NCBI RefSeq assembly: GCF_001552135.1
Contig: NZ_BCQP01000029.1
Location: forward strand, 62,001 to 126,000
Reading direction: 5' to 3'
DNA length: 64,000 nucleotides
Source: Actinomadura chibensis NBRC 106107
GTDB lineage: Bacteria > Actinomycetota > Actinomycetes > Streptosporangiales > Streptosporangiaceae
Part shown: positions 1 to 9,159 of the stretch, one piece after another
How positions within the stretch are numbered: the stretch's first letter is position 1
Layout: each line of letters starts with the position of its first letter
The notes under the pieces: generated by a model
Databases searched by the model: none
What the model was told of the DNA's origin: nothing
The model's input: the letters and a program-made list of their open reading frames with translations, nothing else
Translations under genes and position numbers: made by a program

Positions 1-386
1 CGGAGTGCCGGGTGCTGATCCTCACGGGCCTCGGCCGCCCGGGCGACCTGCGGCGGGCGCTGGACGCGCACGCGCACGGGTTCGTCCTGAAGGACGTGCC
101 GCCCGCCGAGCTGGCCGCCGCGATCCGCCGGGTCGCGGCGGGCGAGCAGGTGGTCGACCCGCAGCTCGCGCTGGTCGCGCTGCGCCAGCCGGAGAGCCCG
201 CTCACCCCCCGCGAGGCGCAGGTGCTGCGGCTCGCGGCGGAGGGCGCGGACGTGGACGACATCGCACTCGTCCTCGGGCTGACGGTGGGAACCGTCCGCA
301 ACTACCTGGCGAGCTGCATCAGCAAGCTGAACGCCCGCAACCGGATCGACGCCGTCCGCATCGCGGGCGAATTCGGCTGGGTCTGA
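1..386 (+). CDS. Response regulator, NarL/LuxR type, C-terminal part (5' end outside window)
   Basis: The reading frame enters the window open and ends at TGA 384-386, giving about 127 residues. It contains the end of a receiver domain (LILTG strand, then GFVLKD with the conserved switch lysine near position 83) and a LuxR-type helix-turn-helix with LTPREAQVLRLAAEG and GTVRNYLASCISKLNARNR. Such proteins bind DNA once phosphorylated by a partner kinase. The phosphoacceptor Asp lies outside the window. The tandem histidine kinase at 3308 is a possible partner, but the LAL gene separates them, so pairing is inference. Confidence 0.9.
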   Translation, partial: ECRVLILTGLGRPGDLRRALDAHAHGFVLKDVPPAELAAAIRRVAAGEQVVDPQLALVALRQPESPLTPREAQVLRLAAEGADVDDIALVLGLTVGTVRNYLASCISKLNARNRIDAVRIAGEFGWV

Positions 387-467
387 CCAACCCCCTGCCC
401 CCAACCCCGGCCAGAACGCGGAGCCGGTGTGAGGAAGATCTTTGTTTGGACGGGGTGTGAGGAATGC

Positions 468-3236
468 ATGGGTCGATCCGCGGGCGATTCATATGTGGAT
501 CGGTGTGCACCGCACTGGGCAGGGAGAACGCGGGATGACACGCTCCGGGGCATGGTGGGTGACGGCTGTGCTGCGGGGAGCGGGCTTTGTGGGCGGGCCC
601 ACGAGGTCGCCGCGATAGAGCGGGTTCTCGACCGGGCGCGGTCCGGGGCCGGTGGCGGGGTCCTGATCCTGCGCGGGGAGGCGGGGATCGGCAAGACCGC
701 GCTGCTCGACCATGCGGAGGCGCGGGCGGCGGGGATGCGCGTGCTGCGGGGCGGCGGGGTCGAGGCGGAGGCCGAGGTCCCGTTCGCGGCCCTGCACCTG
801 TTGCTCGGCGGGCTCCCCGAGGGGGTGGACGAGCTGCCCGCCGCGCAGGCGGCGGCGCTGCGGGCCGCGCTGGGGCTCGCTCGGCCGCGCCCCGAGGACC
901 GGCTGCTCGTCGGGCTCGCGGTGCTGTCGCTCCTCGCCCGGCCGGACCAGACGCCCCTCCTCTGCCTGATCGACGACGCGCAATGGCTCGACCGCGAGTC
1001 GGCGGACGCGCTGCTGTTCGCCGCGCGGCGGACGGCGTCGCGCCCGGTCGTGTTCCTCATCGCGACGCGGGACGACCGGTCCCGCACCGGCCTTCCGGAA
1101 CTGCGCCTGAACGGCCTCGACGACGCCGACGCGCGCCTGCTGCTGCACGACCTCGGCGCCGACGGCGAGCGCGGCGACGAGCTCGTCCGGCAGGCGCGCG
1201 GCAACCCGCTCGCGCTCGCCGCGTTCGCCGCGGCCGGGTCGGGGCTGCTCGCGCGCGTCCCGGCGGAGTTCGGGCGCGCCGTCCGCGACCTGGCCGAGCC
1301 GGTGCGGCTGCTGCTCGCCGCCGTCGCCGCCGACGAGACGGGCGAGCCGGGCGTGGTGGTCCGCGCGGCGCGGGGCCTCGGCGTGCCGCTGGACGCGCTG
1401 GAGGCGGCGGAGGAGTCGGGGCTCGTGTCCGTCACCCGGACCTCGATCGGCTTCCGGCATCCGCTGGCCCGCGCCGCCGCGTACCAGGGCGTCCCGGTCA
1501 CCCGCCGGATCGCGGTGCACCGGGCGCTCGCCGCCGTGCACGCCCGGGCGGGCGACGCGGACCTGCGCGTCCGGCACCTGGCCGCCGCCGCGCTCGGCAC
1601 GGACGAGGCCGTCGCCGCCGAGCTGGAGTCGGCGGCGGACGGCATCGGGCACGACGGCGCCGGGCACCGGGCGGGCCCGGCCGTCGCGGCGTTCGCCTAC
1701 GAGCGGGCCGCGCGGCTCGCCGGGGAACCGGTGGTGCGGGCCCGCCGCCTCGCCGCGGCGGCGGAGGCCGAACTCGCCGCCGGGAACCCCGAGCGGGCCC
1801 GGACGCTCGCCGCCGAGGCCGCCCGGAGCGGCGACGCCGCGACCAGGGCGCGGGTGGAGCTGGTGCGGGCGGGCGTCGAGGCGGAGCACGGCGCCCCGGA
1901 GGCGGCCGCGCGGCTGCTGATGGAGAAGGCCCGCGAGCACGACGAGCCGGGGATCAGGGCCCGGCTCCTGGAAGGGGCGCTCCTGCACGCGTGGTCGTGC
2001 GGCGACCGGGACACGGCCGTCCGGGCGCGCGAGCGCCTCGCCGAGGCCGAAGGGCCGCCGGAGGGACCGGCGAAGGCGCTCGGCGCGCTCCTCGACGACG
2101 ATGTGGCGGAGGCCCGCCGGGTCCTCGCCGAGCTGACCGGGGACGGGACGGGCGACGAGCGGCTGCGGCTGCTCGCCGCCGAGGTCGCCCTGCTCGCGGG
2201 GGACGACGACGCCGCCGCCGAGGCGGCCGCGCGGGTCGTCGCGCGGTGCCGGGAGCGGGGGACGCCGGGGCCCGTCCCGCGCGGGCTGGCCGTCCAGGCG
2301 TGGGCGCGGCTGCTCCACGGCGCGCACGACGAGGCGCGGGCCCTCGCCCGGGACGCGCTGGCGGCCGCCGAGGCGACGGGACGGCGGCGGCGCGCGGCCG
2401 CGCGGGCCGTCCAGGCGCGGCAGGCGGCGATGGAGGGCGACGAGGTCCGCTGCCGCGCGCTGTCGGCCGACGGAGGGGTGGGCGACGCGCTGGGGCTGCT
2501 CGCGCTCGGCCTGGGCCGTCCCGAGGACGCCCTGGAGCACCTCCGCGACGCCCGTCCGGACGCGCCCGGGCCCCCCGGAGTGCTCGCGCTGGCCGACACC
2601 GTGGAGGCGGCGGTCGCGGCGGGACGCCCCGCCGCGGGCGCGGACGCGATGGCCCGCCTGGAGGCGTTCGCGCGCGGCGCCGGGCACCCCTGGGCGGACG
2701 GCGTCGCGTCCCGCTGCCGGGCGCTGCTCACCGCCGACCCCGCCGAGGCGGAGCGGCACTTCGACCTGGCGCTCGCCGCCCACCGCGAGGGCGGGCGGCC
2801 GTTCGAGCGGGCCCGCACCGAACTGCTCTACGGGGAGTGGCTGCGCAGGTCGCGGCGCCGCGCGCAGGCCAGGGCGCGGCTGAAGGCGGCGCTGGAGATC
2901 TTCGAGCGGCTGGGCGCCGTGCCGTGGGCGGAGCGGGCGCGCGGCGAGCTGCGCGCCGCCGGGCAGGGCGTGCGGACGTCCGGGTCCGACGACGTTCCCG
3001 GACGGCTCACCGCGCAGGAGATGCAGGTCGTCCGGCTGGCGATGACCGGCGCGACGAACCGGCAGATCGCGGCGCGGCTGCGGCTCAGCCACCGGACCGT
3101 CGCCTACCACCTCTACAAGGCGTTCCCGAAGCTCGGCGTGGCGTCCCGCGCCGAGCTGCACCGGCACGTCCCGGCCGAGGTCCCGGTCGGGGCCGCGGCG
3201 ACGGGGGGTGTCGCCGGAGCGGACCGGACCGCCTGA
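468..3236 (+). CDS. LAL-type (large ATP-binding) LuxR-family transcriptional regulator
   Basis: This is a STAND-type ATPase regulator of about 922 residues. It has a Walker A loop GEAGIGKTALL near residues 70-80, a Walker B strand LLCLIDDAQWLD, a long alanine-rich helical (TPR-like) middle, and a C-terminal LuxR helix-turn-helix (LTAQEMQVVRLAMTG, RTVAYHLYKAFPKLGV). LAL proteins activate pathway genes after ligand-driven oligomerisation; no ligand can be inferred here. I chose ATG 468 because GAGGA sits about 6 nt upstream. GTG 429 and ATG 552 remain open in frame, and 552 would begin nearer the usual GR..E motif. It is followed after 71 nt by a sensor kinase on the same strand. Confidence 0.9.
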   Translation: MGRSAGDSYVDRCAPHWAGRTRDDTLRGMVGDGCAAGSGLCGRAHEVAAIERVLDRARSGAGGGVLILRGEAGIGKTALLDHAEARAAGMRVLRGGGVEAEAEVPFAALHLLLGGLPEGVDELPAAQAAALRAALGLARPRPEDRLLVGLAVLSLLARPDQTPLLCLIDDAQWLDRESADALLFAARRTASRPVVFLIATRDDRSRTGLPELRLNGLDDADARLLLHDLGADGERGDELVRQARGNPLALAAFAAAGSGLLARVPAEFGRAVRDLAEPVRLLLAAVAADETGEPGVVVRAARGLGVPLDALEAAEESGLVSVTRTSIGFRHPLARAAAYQGVPVTRRIAVHRALAAVHARAGDADLRVRHLAAAALGTDEAVAAELESAADGIGHDGAGHRAGPAVAAFAYERAARLAGEPVVRARRLAAAAEAELAAGNPERARTLAAEAARSGDAATRARVELVRAGVEAEHGAPEAAARLLMEKAREHDEPGIRARLLEGALLHAWSCGDRDTAVRARERLAEAEGPPEGPAKALGALLDDDVAEARRVLAELTGDGTGDERLRLLAAEVALLAGDDDAAAEAAARVVARCRERGTPGPVPRGLAVQAWARLLHGAHDEARALARDALAAAEATGRRRRAAARAVQARQAAMEGDEVRCRALSADGGVGDALGLLALGLGRPEDALEHLRDARPDAPGPPGVLALADTVEAAVAAGRPAAGADAMARLEAFARGAGHPWADGVASRCRALLTADPAEAERHFDLALAAHREGGRPFERARTELLYGEWLRRSRRRAQARARLKAALEIFERLGAVPWAERARGELRAAGQGVRTSGSDDVPGRLTAQEMQVVRLAMTGATNRQIAARLRLSHRTVAYHLYKAFPKLGVASRAELHRHVPAEVPVGAAATGGVAGADRTA

Positions 3237-3307
3237 CGGCCCCGCCACAAAAAAATATTCGCCCGCTTATTTCCCTTGATCGGTCGGTCCCGTCGTTTAA
3301 TCATCCG

Positions 3308-5317
3308 ATGGGACGGCGTTGGGGGGCCGGTGAGCGGAGCGTGACGAAGGCGGGACGGGACGAGCCGGCGGGGCCAGGGGGCCACGCGGGCAGAACGCCC
3401 CTGTTCGCGCGCACCATCACCGGGATGTACCTCGTCCTGATGTTGCAGACGCGGCTCGTGAAGCAGGCGGAGACCGGGCCGACGCACATGCTGCTGTCCG
3501 CCACCCTCGTGATCACGGGGATCTTCGGCGTGCAGTGGCTGCTCGTCCTGTACGGGCCCAGGTCGCAGCGGCCCCGCCGGTGGGTGATCTGGACGCACCT
3601 GTCGGTGCAGACGGCGCTGGCACTGCTGCCGCTGCTCGTGTTCGGCAACGACTGGTATCCGGTCGCGGGCGGGTTCCTCGCCGGGTCGATGCTGCTCCTG
3701 CTGAGACCCCCGCTGTCGTGGTTCATGGTGGGGCTGGTCGCCGCCGCCGAGGGCCTGCTGCGCTACTACCAGGGCTGGACGGCCCGCGACGTCTCGTTCT
3801 GCGTGGTGACGACCGTCAACGTCGGCGTCTCGATGTACGCGATCACGCGGCTGTCGGGGTTCGTCCGGGAGCTGCACGCGACCCGGGAGCGCTTCGCGGC
3901 GGCCGCGGCGGCGCGCGAGCGGCTGGAGGCGGCGGGCAGCCTGCGGGCCGTGCTCGGCGCGGCCCTCGTCCGGATCGAGGAGGTGAGCCGCCGCGCCCGC
4001 GACCGGCTCCAGACCGACGCGGCCGGGGCCCGCGCCGACCTGGACGAGGTGGCGCGCACCGCGCGGCGCGCGGCGACGGACGTCCGGTCGATCGTCGGGG
4101 CGCTGCAGGGGCCGTCCGCGCGGCGGCACCGTCCGGGACGCGTGACCCAGTCGCGCCTCGCCTGGACGATCCTCATGTTCCTCACGCTGGGCCTCGCCTG
4201 GCAGCAGGTCGTCAACGTGTTCGCCGGGACCGGCGGGTCGTGGCCCGCGACCGGCGCGGCCGTCGCGGTCGCGGCGGCGATCACCGCGCTGCAGCTCCGG
4301 CACTCCTCGACCGTGCTGCGCGGGCACCGGCCGCGCGCCGGGGCGTGGACGCTCCTCGCGCAGGCGCTGCTGGTGTTCGTCCCGTACGCGGCGCTCGGCA
4401 AGGAATGGGCCACGATGGCGTGCCTGGTGTCCGGGTCGGTACTGCTCGTGTCGCGCGGGCGGCGCGCGTGGATCCTGTTCTCGCTGACGATCCTCGGGTG
4501 GTGCCTGCCCGCCCTGTGGGCCTCCTACGGGACGCTCTCCTACCTCTACACGTGCGCGATCTCCGTGCAGATCGGCGTGGTCGTGTACGCGCTGTACCGG
4601 CTGCCGATGCTCGCCCGCGAGGTCGACGTCGCCCGCGAGCGGCTCGCCCGGATGGCGGCGCTGCACGAGCGGCTCCGCATCTCCCGGGACGTCCACGACC
4701 TGCTGGGCCTCGGGCTGTCCACGATCACGGTGAAGGCGGAGCTGGCGCGGCGGCTGGTGACGGCCGACCCGTCCCGCGCCGCGAACGAGATCGGCGAGCT
4801 GGCCGACCTCGCGGAGCGGTCCCGCGCGGACGCCCGCGCGGTCGCCGAGCAGGACCGGTCGCTCTCGCTGCGGGACGAGGCCGTCTCGGCGCGGGCCGCG
4901 CTCGCCGCCGCGGGCGCGGAGGTCCGCGTCGACTTGCCGGACGAGGCCGACCTGCCGCCGTCGTCCCCGGTGGACGGGGTGCTCGCCGCCGTGCTGCGCG
5001 AATCCGTCACGAACGTCCTGCGGCACGCGCACCCCGAGCACTGCGGCGTGACCGTCACCGTGGACGCGGGCACGGTGCGGCTCACGGTCCGCAACGACGG
5101 CGTCATCCCGCCGTCCTACACCGGCTCCGACCCGGGCACCGGGAAGGGCCTGTCGAACCTCACCGCGCGGACCGGCGCGCTCGGCGGCTCGCTGTCCGCC
5201 GGGACGGACGGCAGGGGCGGTTTCACCCTCGTCGCCGAAGTGCCGTTCGGCCCGGCGGCGCGGGCCGCGGAAGAGGCCCGTCACATGACGGATTCGCCGC
5301 TCCCCTTCCGTGCCTAG
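3308..5317 (+). CDS. Membrane histidine kinase built from two tandem sensor modules, the first degenerate
   Basis: The 669-residue protein has two similar halves. Each has a run of membrane helices followed by a coiled ERL-containing segment and a HisKA_3-like helix. The second half carries a normal phosphoacceptor box (RDVHDLLG, H463) and an HATPase domain with N-box LRESVTNVLRHA near residue 563 and GKGLSNLTAR. The first half aligns exactly 250 residues earlier but has GSLRAVLG with Arg213 in place of His and no HATPase domain before the second set of membrane helices. Only the second module can autophosphorylate. The AT-rich gap before it (3247-3300) probably holds the promoter. The 3' end of the gene carries the promoter element of the next operon. 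Confidence 0.88.
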   Translation: MGRRWGAGERSVTKAGRDEPAGPGGHAGRTPLFARTITGMYLVLMLQTRLVKQAETGPTHMLLSATLVITGIFGVQWLLVLYGPRSQRPRRWVIWTHLSVQTALALLPLLVFGNDWYPVAGGFLAGSMLLLLRPPLSWFMVGLVAAAEGLLRYYQGWTARDVSFCVVTTVNVGVSMYAITRLSGFVRELHATRERFAAAAAARERLEAAGSLRAVLGAALVRIEEVSRRARDRLQTDAAGARADLDEVARTARRAATDVRSIVGALQGPSARRHRPGRVTQSRLAWTILMFLTLGLAWQQVVNVFAGTGGSWPATGAAVAVAAAITALQLRHSSTVLRGHRPRAGAWTLLAQALLVFVPYAALGKEWATMACLVSGSVLLVSRGRRAWILFSLTILGWCLPALWASYGTLSYLYTCAISVQIGVVVYALYRLPMLAREVDVARERLARMAALHERLRISRDVHDLLGLGLSTITVKAELARRLVTADPSRAANEIGELADLAERSRADARAVAEQDRSLSLRDEAVSARAALAAAGAEVRVDLPDEADLPPSSPVDGVLAAVLRESVTNVLRHAHPEHCGVTVTVDAGTVRLTVRNDGVIPPSYTGSDPGTGKGLSNLTARTGALGGSLSAGTDGRGGFTLVAEVPFGPAARAAEEARHMTDSPLPFRA

Positions 5318-5319
5318 CG
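5285..5319 (+). promoter_or_regulatory. Promoter-like element shared with the larE operon (copy A)
   Basis: ATGACGGATTCGCCGC at 5285-5300 is followed after 13 nt by CTAGCG at 5314-5319. The same 16-mer followed after 14 nt by CTAGCC lies upstream of larE on the other strand. This copy overlaps the last codons of the upstream kinase gene. If CTAGCG is the -10, the transcript starts within a few bases of ATG 5328 and would be nearly leaderless. The sigma factor or activator is unknown; it does not match a housekeeping -35. Confidence 0.6.
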
Positions 5320-5327
5320 TTCCGGGC

Positions 5328-5531
5328 ATGACGCAGGACTTCGACCTTGGCCGCCCTGTGGCGGTCGACCCGTCGGGGGCGTGGCACGAGATCCCCTCCC
5401 ACCCGGTGCTCCGCGGCGTCGACGCCACCATCGCGCGGCCGCCGGAGCGCGTGCCGCGCCACCGCATACCGCAGATGGCCCCCGACTGGGCGTTGGCCCA
5501 CGCCGGCGTACACAGGGAGCGTGCCGCATGA
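5328..5531 (+). CDS. Small unknown protein, first gene of the LarA-homologue lipid operon
   Basis: A 67-residue soluble protein starts at ATG 5328, directly after the shared promoter element, and its TGA overlaps the ATG of the next gene in an ATGA junction (5528-5531). The sequence is rich in Pro, Arg and His (ARPPERVPRHRIPQMAPDW) with no membrane segment, signal peptide or recognised motif. No Shine-Dalgarno is obvious, consistent with a leaderless message. The tight coupling to five downstream genes argues it is real. It could be a scaffold or regulatory subunit, but no function can be assigned. Confidence 0.6.
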   Translation: MTQDFDLGRPVAVDPSGAWHEIPSHPVLRGVDATIARPPERVPRHRIPQMAPDWALAHAGVHRERAA

Positions 5532-7834
5532 CTGACGGCCTCGCTGGACGAACCGTTCTGCTCACCGGGGTCACGGGGTTCATCGGGCAGGCTTTGCTGG
5601 AACGCGTCCTGTCCGGGTATCCCGACACCCACGTCGTCGCCGTGCTGCGCGAACGTCCCGGCATGACCGCCGAGCAGCGGCTGGACGAGCTGATCGACAA
5701 GCCGGTGTTCTGGTCCTGGCGGGAGCGCGTCGGGGACGACGCGGCGCGGGCGGCCGTCCGGGAGCGGGTGCGGATCGTCGCCGCCGACCTCACCGACTCC
5801 GTCCCCGAACTGCCGGACGACATCGACGTCGTCATCCACGGCGCGTCGATCGTGTCGTTCGACCCGCCGATCGACGAGGCGTTCCGCACCAACGTCGTCG
5901 GGACGGTCGACCTGTACGACGCCGTCCGGCGCGCCGGGGAGCGGGGCGGCCGGAAGCCGCACATCGTGCACGTGTCCACGGCGTACGTCGCGGGCTCCAA
6001 GAAGGGGATCGTCGCGGAGACGTCCCTCCAGCACGAGGTGGACTGGAGGACGGAGCTGGAGTGCGCGGTGGAGGCCCGCCGCGCCGTGGAGCGCGACTCG
6101 CGGCGTCCCGAGGTCCTCGGGCGGCTGCGCGCCGCCGCGCTGAAGGAGCAGGGCAAGGCGGGCCCGACCGCGGTCGCCGCCGACACCGAGCAGCGCCGCC
6201 GCAAGGAGGTCGACGACCGGCTCATCGCCTACGGCCGGGAGCGGGCCCGCAGCCTCGGCTGGCCGGACGTCTACACGCTCACGAAGGCGCTCGGCGAGCG
6301 CGCGGCGGAGCAGACGGCGCACGACGTGCCGCTGTCGATCGTCCGCCCGGCGATCGTGGAGAGCAGCCTGCGGCACCCGTACCCGGGCTGGATCGACGGG
6401 TTCAAGATGGCGGACCCGCTGATCCTCGCCTACGGGCAGGGCATGCTCCGGGCGCTCGCCGGGATCCCGGACGGCATCGTCGACATCATCCCCGTCGACC
6501 TCGTGGTGAACGCGCTGCTGGCCGCCGCCGCCGCGCCGCCCGAGCCGGGCAGCCCCGCCTACTACCACGTGGGGTCCGGGGCGCGGAACCCGCTGACGCT
6601 GCAGCGGCTCATCGAGCTGGTGCAGGAGTACTTCGACGAGCACCCGCTGCCCGGCACCGACGGCCGCGGCGCGATCCGCCCGCGCGACCTGACGCTGCTC
6701 AGCGAGGGCCGCGCCGACAAGATGCTCGGCACCGCCGAGCGCGCCATGGACCTCGCCGAGAAGGCCCTGCTGATGCTGCCGAGCGGGGACCGCACCCGCG
6801 GCTGGCAGCGCAACCTCTACAAGCAGGGCCGCGAGGTGCGGATGCTGCGCCGCTACCGCGACCTGTACGGGGCTTACGGCGCCGCCGAGGTCGTCTACGC
6901 CGACTCCGCGACCCTCGCGCTCGACGCGTCGCTGCCGGACGGCGCGGGCTGCGACTCTGCCGTCATCGACTGGGCGCACTACCTGCGCGACGTGCACTGC
7001 GCCGCGGTCACGGCCGCGTTCCGGGGGATGCCGCCGCCCGTCCGGGAGCCGAAGCCCGCCCTGACGGCGGGACGCCCGGCGCCCCCGCCGATCGTGTTCG
7101 AGGAGCGCGGCGACGTCGCGGCCGTCTTCGACCTGGACGGGACGATCGTCGCCTCCGACGTCGTCGAGGCGCACCTGTGGGCGCGGCTGCTCGACGCACC
7201 GCTGAAGGCGTGGCCGCAGACGATGCTGCCCGTGCTGCGGAGCGTCCCCCGCTACCTGCGCACCGAGCACCGCGACCGGGGCGAGTTCCTGCGCGAGTTC
7301 GTCCAGCGGTACGAGGGCGCGAACGAGGCGGAGCTGCGCAGGCTCGCGCAGGAGCGACTATCGGACGTCCTGCTCCGCCGGGCGTGGCCGCAGGCGATCC
7401 GGCGGATCCGGCGGCACCGCGCGGCCGGGCACCGGACCGTCCTGCTCACCGGCACCGTGGACGTGTTCGTCGAGCCGCTCCGCACGCTGTTCGACGACGT
7501 CCTCGCGGCCCGGCTCCGGGTCGTCGACGGGCGCTGCACCGGCACCTTCGAGCAGCCGCCGCTGATCGGCGAGGCCCGCGCCGCGTGGCTGCGCGCCTGG
7601 GCCCGGGACGAGGGCATCGACCTCGCCGGGAGCTGGGCGTACGGTGACCACTACTCCGACCGCCCGGTGCTGGAGCAGGTCGGGCATCCCGTCGCGGTGA
7701 ACCCGGACGCCCGCCTGTACCGGCACGCCAAACGGCAGCGCTGGTCGATCGCCGACTGGGACGGCGACTCCGGCGCCGTCACCACCCTCCTCGACGCCGC
7801 GCTCGCGGGAGCTTCCCCGGAAGGCAGGTCCTGA
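5528..7834 (+). CDS. Fatty acyl-CoA reductase-like SDR fused to a HAD-IB phosphatase-like domain
   Basis: This is a 768-residue fusion. The N-terminal half is an extended SDR of the fatty acyl-CoA reductase (male-sterility) type: TGVTGFIGQALLERVL at residues 14-29, HVSTAYVAGS with the active-site region, and YTLTKALGE with the catalytic Tyr-x3-Lys. The C-terminal part, from about residue 530, is a HAD-IB hydrolase: VFDLDGTIVASD nucleophile motif, LLTGT, and a late GDHYSD acidic motif. The SDR part would reduce an acyl thioester to an aldehyde or alcohol; the HAD part would remove a phosphate. Translational coupling to the genes on either side (ATGA before it, TGATG after it) places it in the lipid operon. 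The substrate is unknown. Confidence 0.85.
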   Translation: MTDGLAGRTVLLTGVTGFIGQALLERVLSGYPDTHVVAVLRERPGMTAEQRLDELIDKPVFWSWRERVGDDAARAAVRERVRIVAADLTDSVPELPDDIDVVIHGASIVSFDPPIDEAFRTNVVGTVDLYDAVRRAGERGGRKPHIVHVSTAYVAGSKKGIVAETSLQHEVDWRTELECAVEARRAVERDSRRPEVLGRLRAAALKEQGKAGPTAVAADTEQRRRKEVDDRLIAYGRERARSLGWPDVYTLTKALGERAAEQTAHDVPLSIVRPAIVESSLRHPYPGWIDGFKMADPLILAYGQGMLRALAGIPDGIVDIIPVDLVVNALLAAAAAPPEPGSPAYYHVGSGARNPLTLQRLIELVQEYFDEHPLPGTDGRGAIRPRDLTLLSEGRADKMLGTAERAMDLAEKALLMLPSGDRTRGWQRNLYKQGREVRMLRRYRDLYGAYGAAEVVYADSATLALDASLPDGAGCDSAVIDWAHYLRDVHCAAVTAAFRGMPPPVREPKPALTAGRPAPPPIVFEERGDVAAVFDLDGTIVASDVVEAHLWARLLDAPLKAWPQTMLPVLRSVPRYLRTEHRDRGEFLREFVQRYEGANEAELRRLAQERLSDVLLRRAWPQAIRRIRRHRAAGHRTVLLTGTVDVFVEPLRTLFDDVLAARLRVVDGRCTGTFEQPPLIGEARAAWLRAWARDEGIDLAGSWAYGDHYSDRPVLEQVGHPVAVNPDARLYRHAKRQRWSIADWDGDSGAVTTLLDAALAGASPEGRS

Positions 7835-9159
7835 TGATTCTGGCGTTGGAGTACCACCGGTCGCCCGCGCGGTATCTCGCGGCGGCGCGGCTGCCGGGGC
7901 GGTTGCGGCCCGCGGCGGTGCCGTCGCTGGCGCCGCTGCGGCTGACGAACCGGCCCGCGCCGAACACGCCGGGGCCGGGCTGGGTGCGGCTGCGGACCGT
8001 CCTGTCCGGGATCTGCGGGTCGGACCTCGCGATGGCGGCGGGCAAGGTGTCCCCGTACCTCGGGCCGCTGACGTCGATGCCGTTCGTGCCGGGCCACGAG
8101 GTCCTCGCCGAGCTGATGGACGACGTCCGCATGGACGACGGGACCGACCTCCGCGCCGGGACGCGCGTCGTCATCGACCCGGTGCTGCCGTGCCGGACGC
8201 GGGGCACGGGCCCGTGCCCGCCCTGCGCGAGCGGGCACGAGAACCGCTGCGACCACGTCAACGCCGGGCGGATCTCCGCCGGGCTCCAGACGGGGTTCTG
8301 CGCCGACACGGGCGGCGGCTGGTCCGAGCGGCTCGTCGCGCACCGCAGCCAGCTGCACCGGGTGCCGGACGGGCTGCCGTCCGAGCGGGCGGTGCTGGCG
8401 GAGCCGCTGGCCTGCGCGGTCCGGTCGGTGCGCCGCATCGACGTGCCGCGCGGGACGTCCATCGTCGTGGTCGGCGCCGGGACGGTCGGGCTGCTGACCG
8501 TCCTCGCGCTGCGCGAGCTGACCCCGGCCGGGCCGATCACCGTGATCGCGAGGCATCCGGGGCAGCGGCGGCGCGCGGTGGCGCTCGGCGCGACGGAGAC
8601 GATCGCGCCGCAGGCGGCGCTGCGCGGGCTGCGCCGGATCACCGGCGGGTCGCTCGTCCGGCCGGAGCTCGGCCCCGGCTACCTGCTCGGCGGCGCGGAC
8701 ATCGTCGTCGAGTGCACCGGCGGCGAGGGGCTCGACACGGCGCTGCGGCTCGTCCGCGCGGGCGGGACGGTGCTGCTGTCCGGCATGCCGGGAAAGCCCG
8801 CCGACCTGACGCCCGCCTGGTACCGCGAGCTGAACATCGTCGGCTCCTACGCGAGCCGCGGCGCGGACGACTTCGCCGCCGCGCTCGACCTCGCCTCGCA
8901 CGACGCCCTCGCGGGCTTCGTCGACAGCGTCTACCCGCTCACCCGCTGGCGGGACGCGCTGTCGCACGCCCTGTCCGCCGGCCGCTCCGGCAGCGTCAAG
9001 ATCGCCTTCGACCCGCGCAACGGCGACGGCCACGCGCAGAACGGCGACGCCGGCGAGCCCGCCGCCCTGACCGGGCCGTCCCGCCGCACCGCCTCGACCA
9101 GCGACACCGCCTCGACCGGCGACACCGACCATCTCGACCGCGAAGGAGCCGATGGATGA
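7834..9159 (+). CDS. Zinc-dependent medium-chain alcohol dehydrogenase
   Basis: The 441-residue protein has the catalytic zinc signature GICGSD and GHE, a structural zinc-binding PCPPCASGHENRC segment, and a Rossmann motif VVVGAGTVGLL for NAD(P). The family interconverts alcohols and aldehydes or ketones. The last 50 residues are a low-complexity Thr/Ser/Asp/Gly tail not typical of the family. The start overlaps the previous stop by one base (TGATG) and the end overlaps the next gene by four. In this operon it could act on the product of the acyl-CoA reductase, or supply the keto/hydroxy substrate of the LarA homologue; that is inference. Confidence 0.88.
   Translation: MILALEYHRSPARYLAAARLPGRLRPAAVPSLAPLRLTNRPAPNTPGPGWVRLRTVLSGICGSDLAMAAGKVSPYLGPLTSMPFVPGHEVLAELMDDVRMDDGTDLRAGTRVVIDPVLPCRTRGTGPCPPCASGHENRCDHVNAGRISAGLQTGFCADTGGGWSERLVAHRSQLHRVPDGLPSERAVLAEPLACAVRSVRRIDVPRGTSIVVVGAGTVGLLTVLALRELTPAGPITVIARHPGQRRRAVALGATETIAPQAALRGLRRITGGSLVRPELGPGYLLGGADIVVECTGGEGLDTALRLVRAGGTVLLSGMPGKPADLTPAWYRELNIVGSYASRGADDFAAALDLASHDALAGFVDSVYPLTRWRDALSHALSAGRSGSVKIAFDPRNGDGHAQNGDAGEPAALTGPSRRTASTSDTASTGDTDHLDREGADG

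Noticed and set aside
587..3300. A plus-strand frame joined to the histidine kinase, seemingly a 1576-residue protein
   Set aside because: Upstream of ATG 3308 the frame is an Arg/Gly/Ala-rich shadow of the LAL gene; the kinase starts at 3308.
3113..7270. A 1385-codon open frame on the minus strand
   Set aside because: It runs antisense to the kinase and acyl-CoA reductase genes, has low-complexity Arg/Pro/Gly/Ala composition and no domains. It is a by-product of high GC content.
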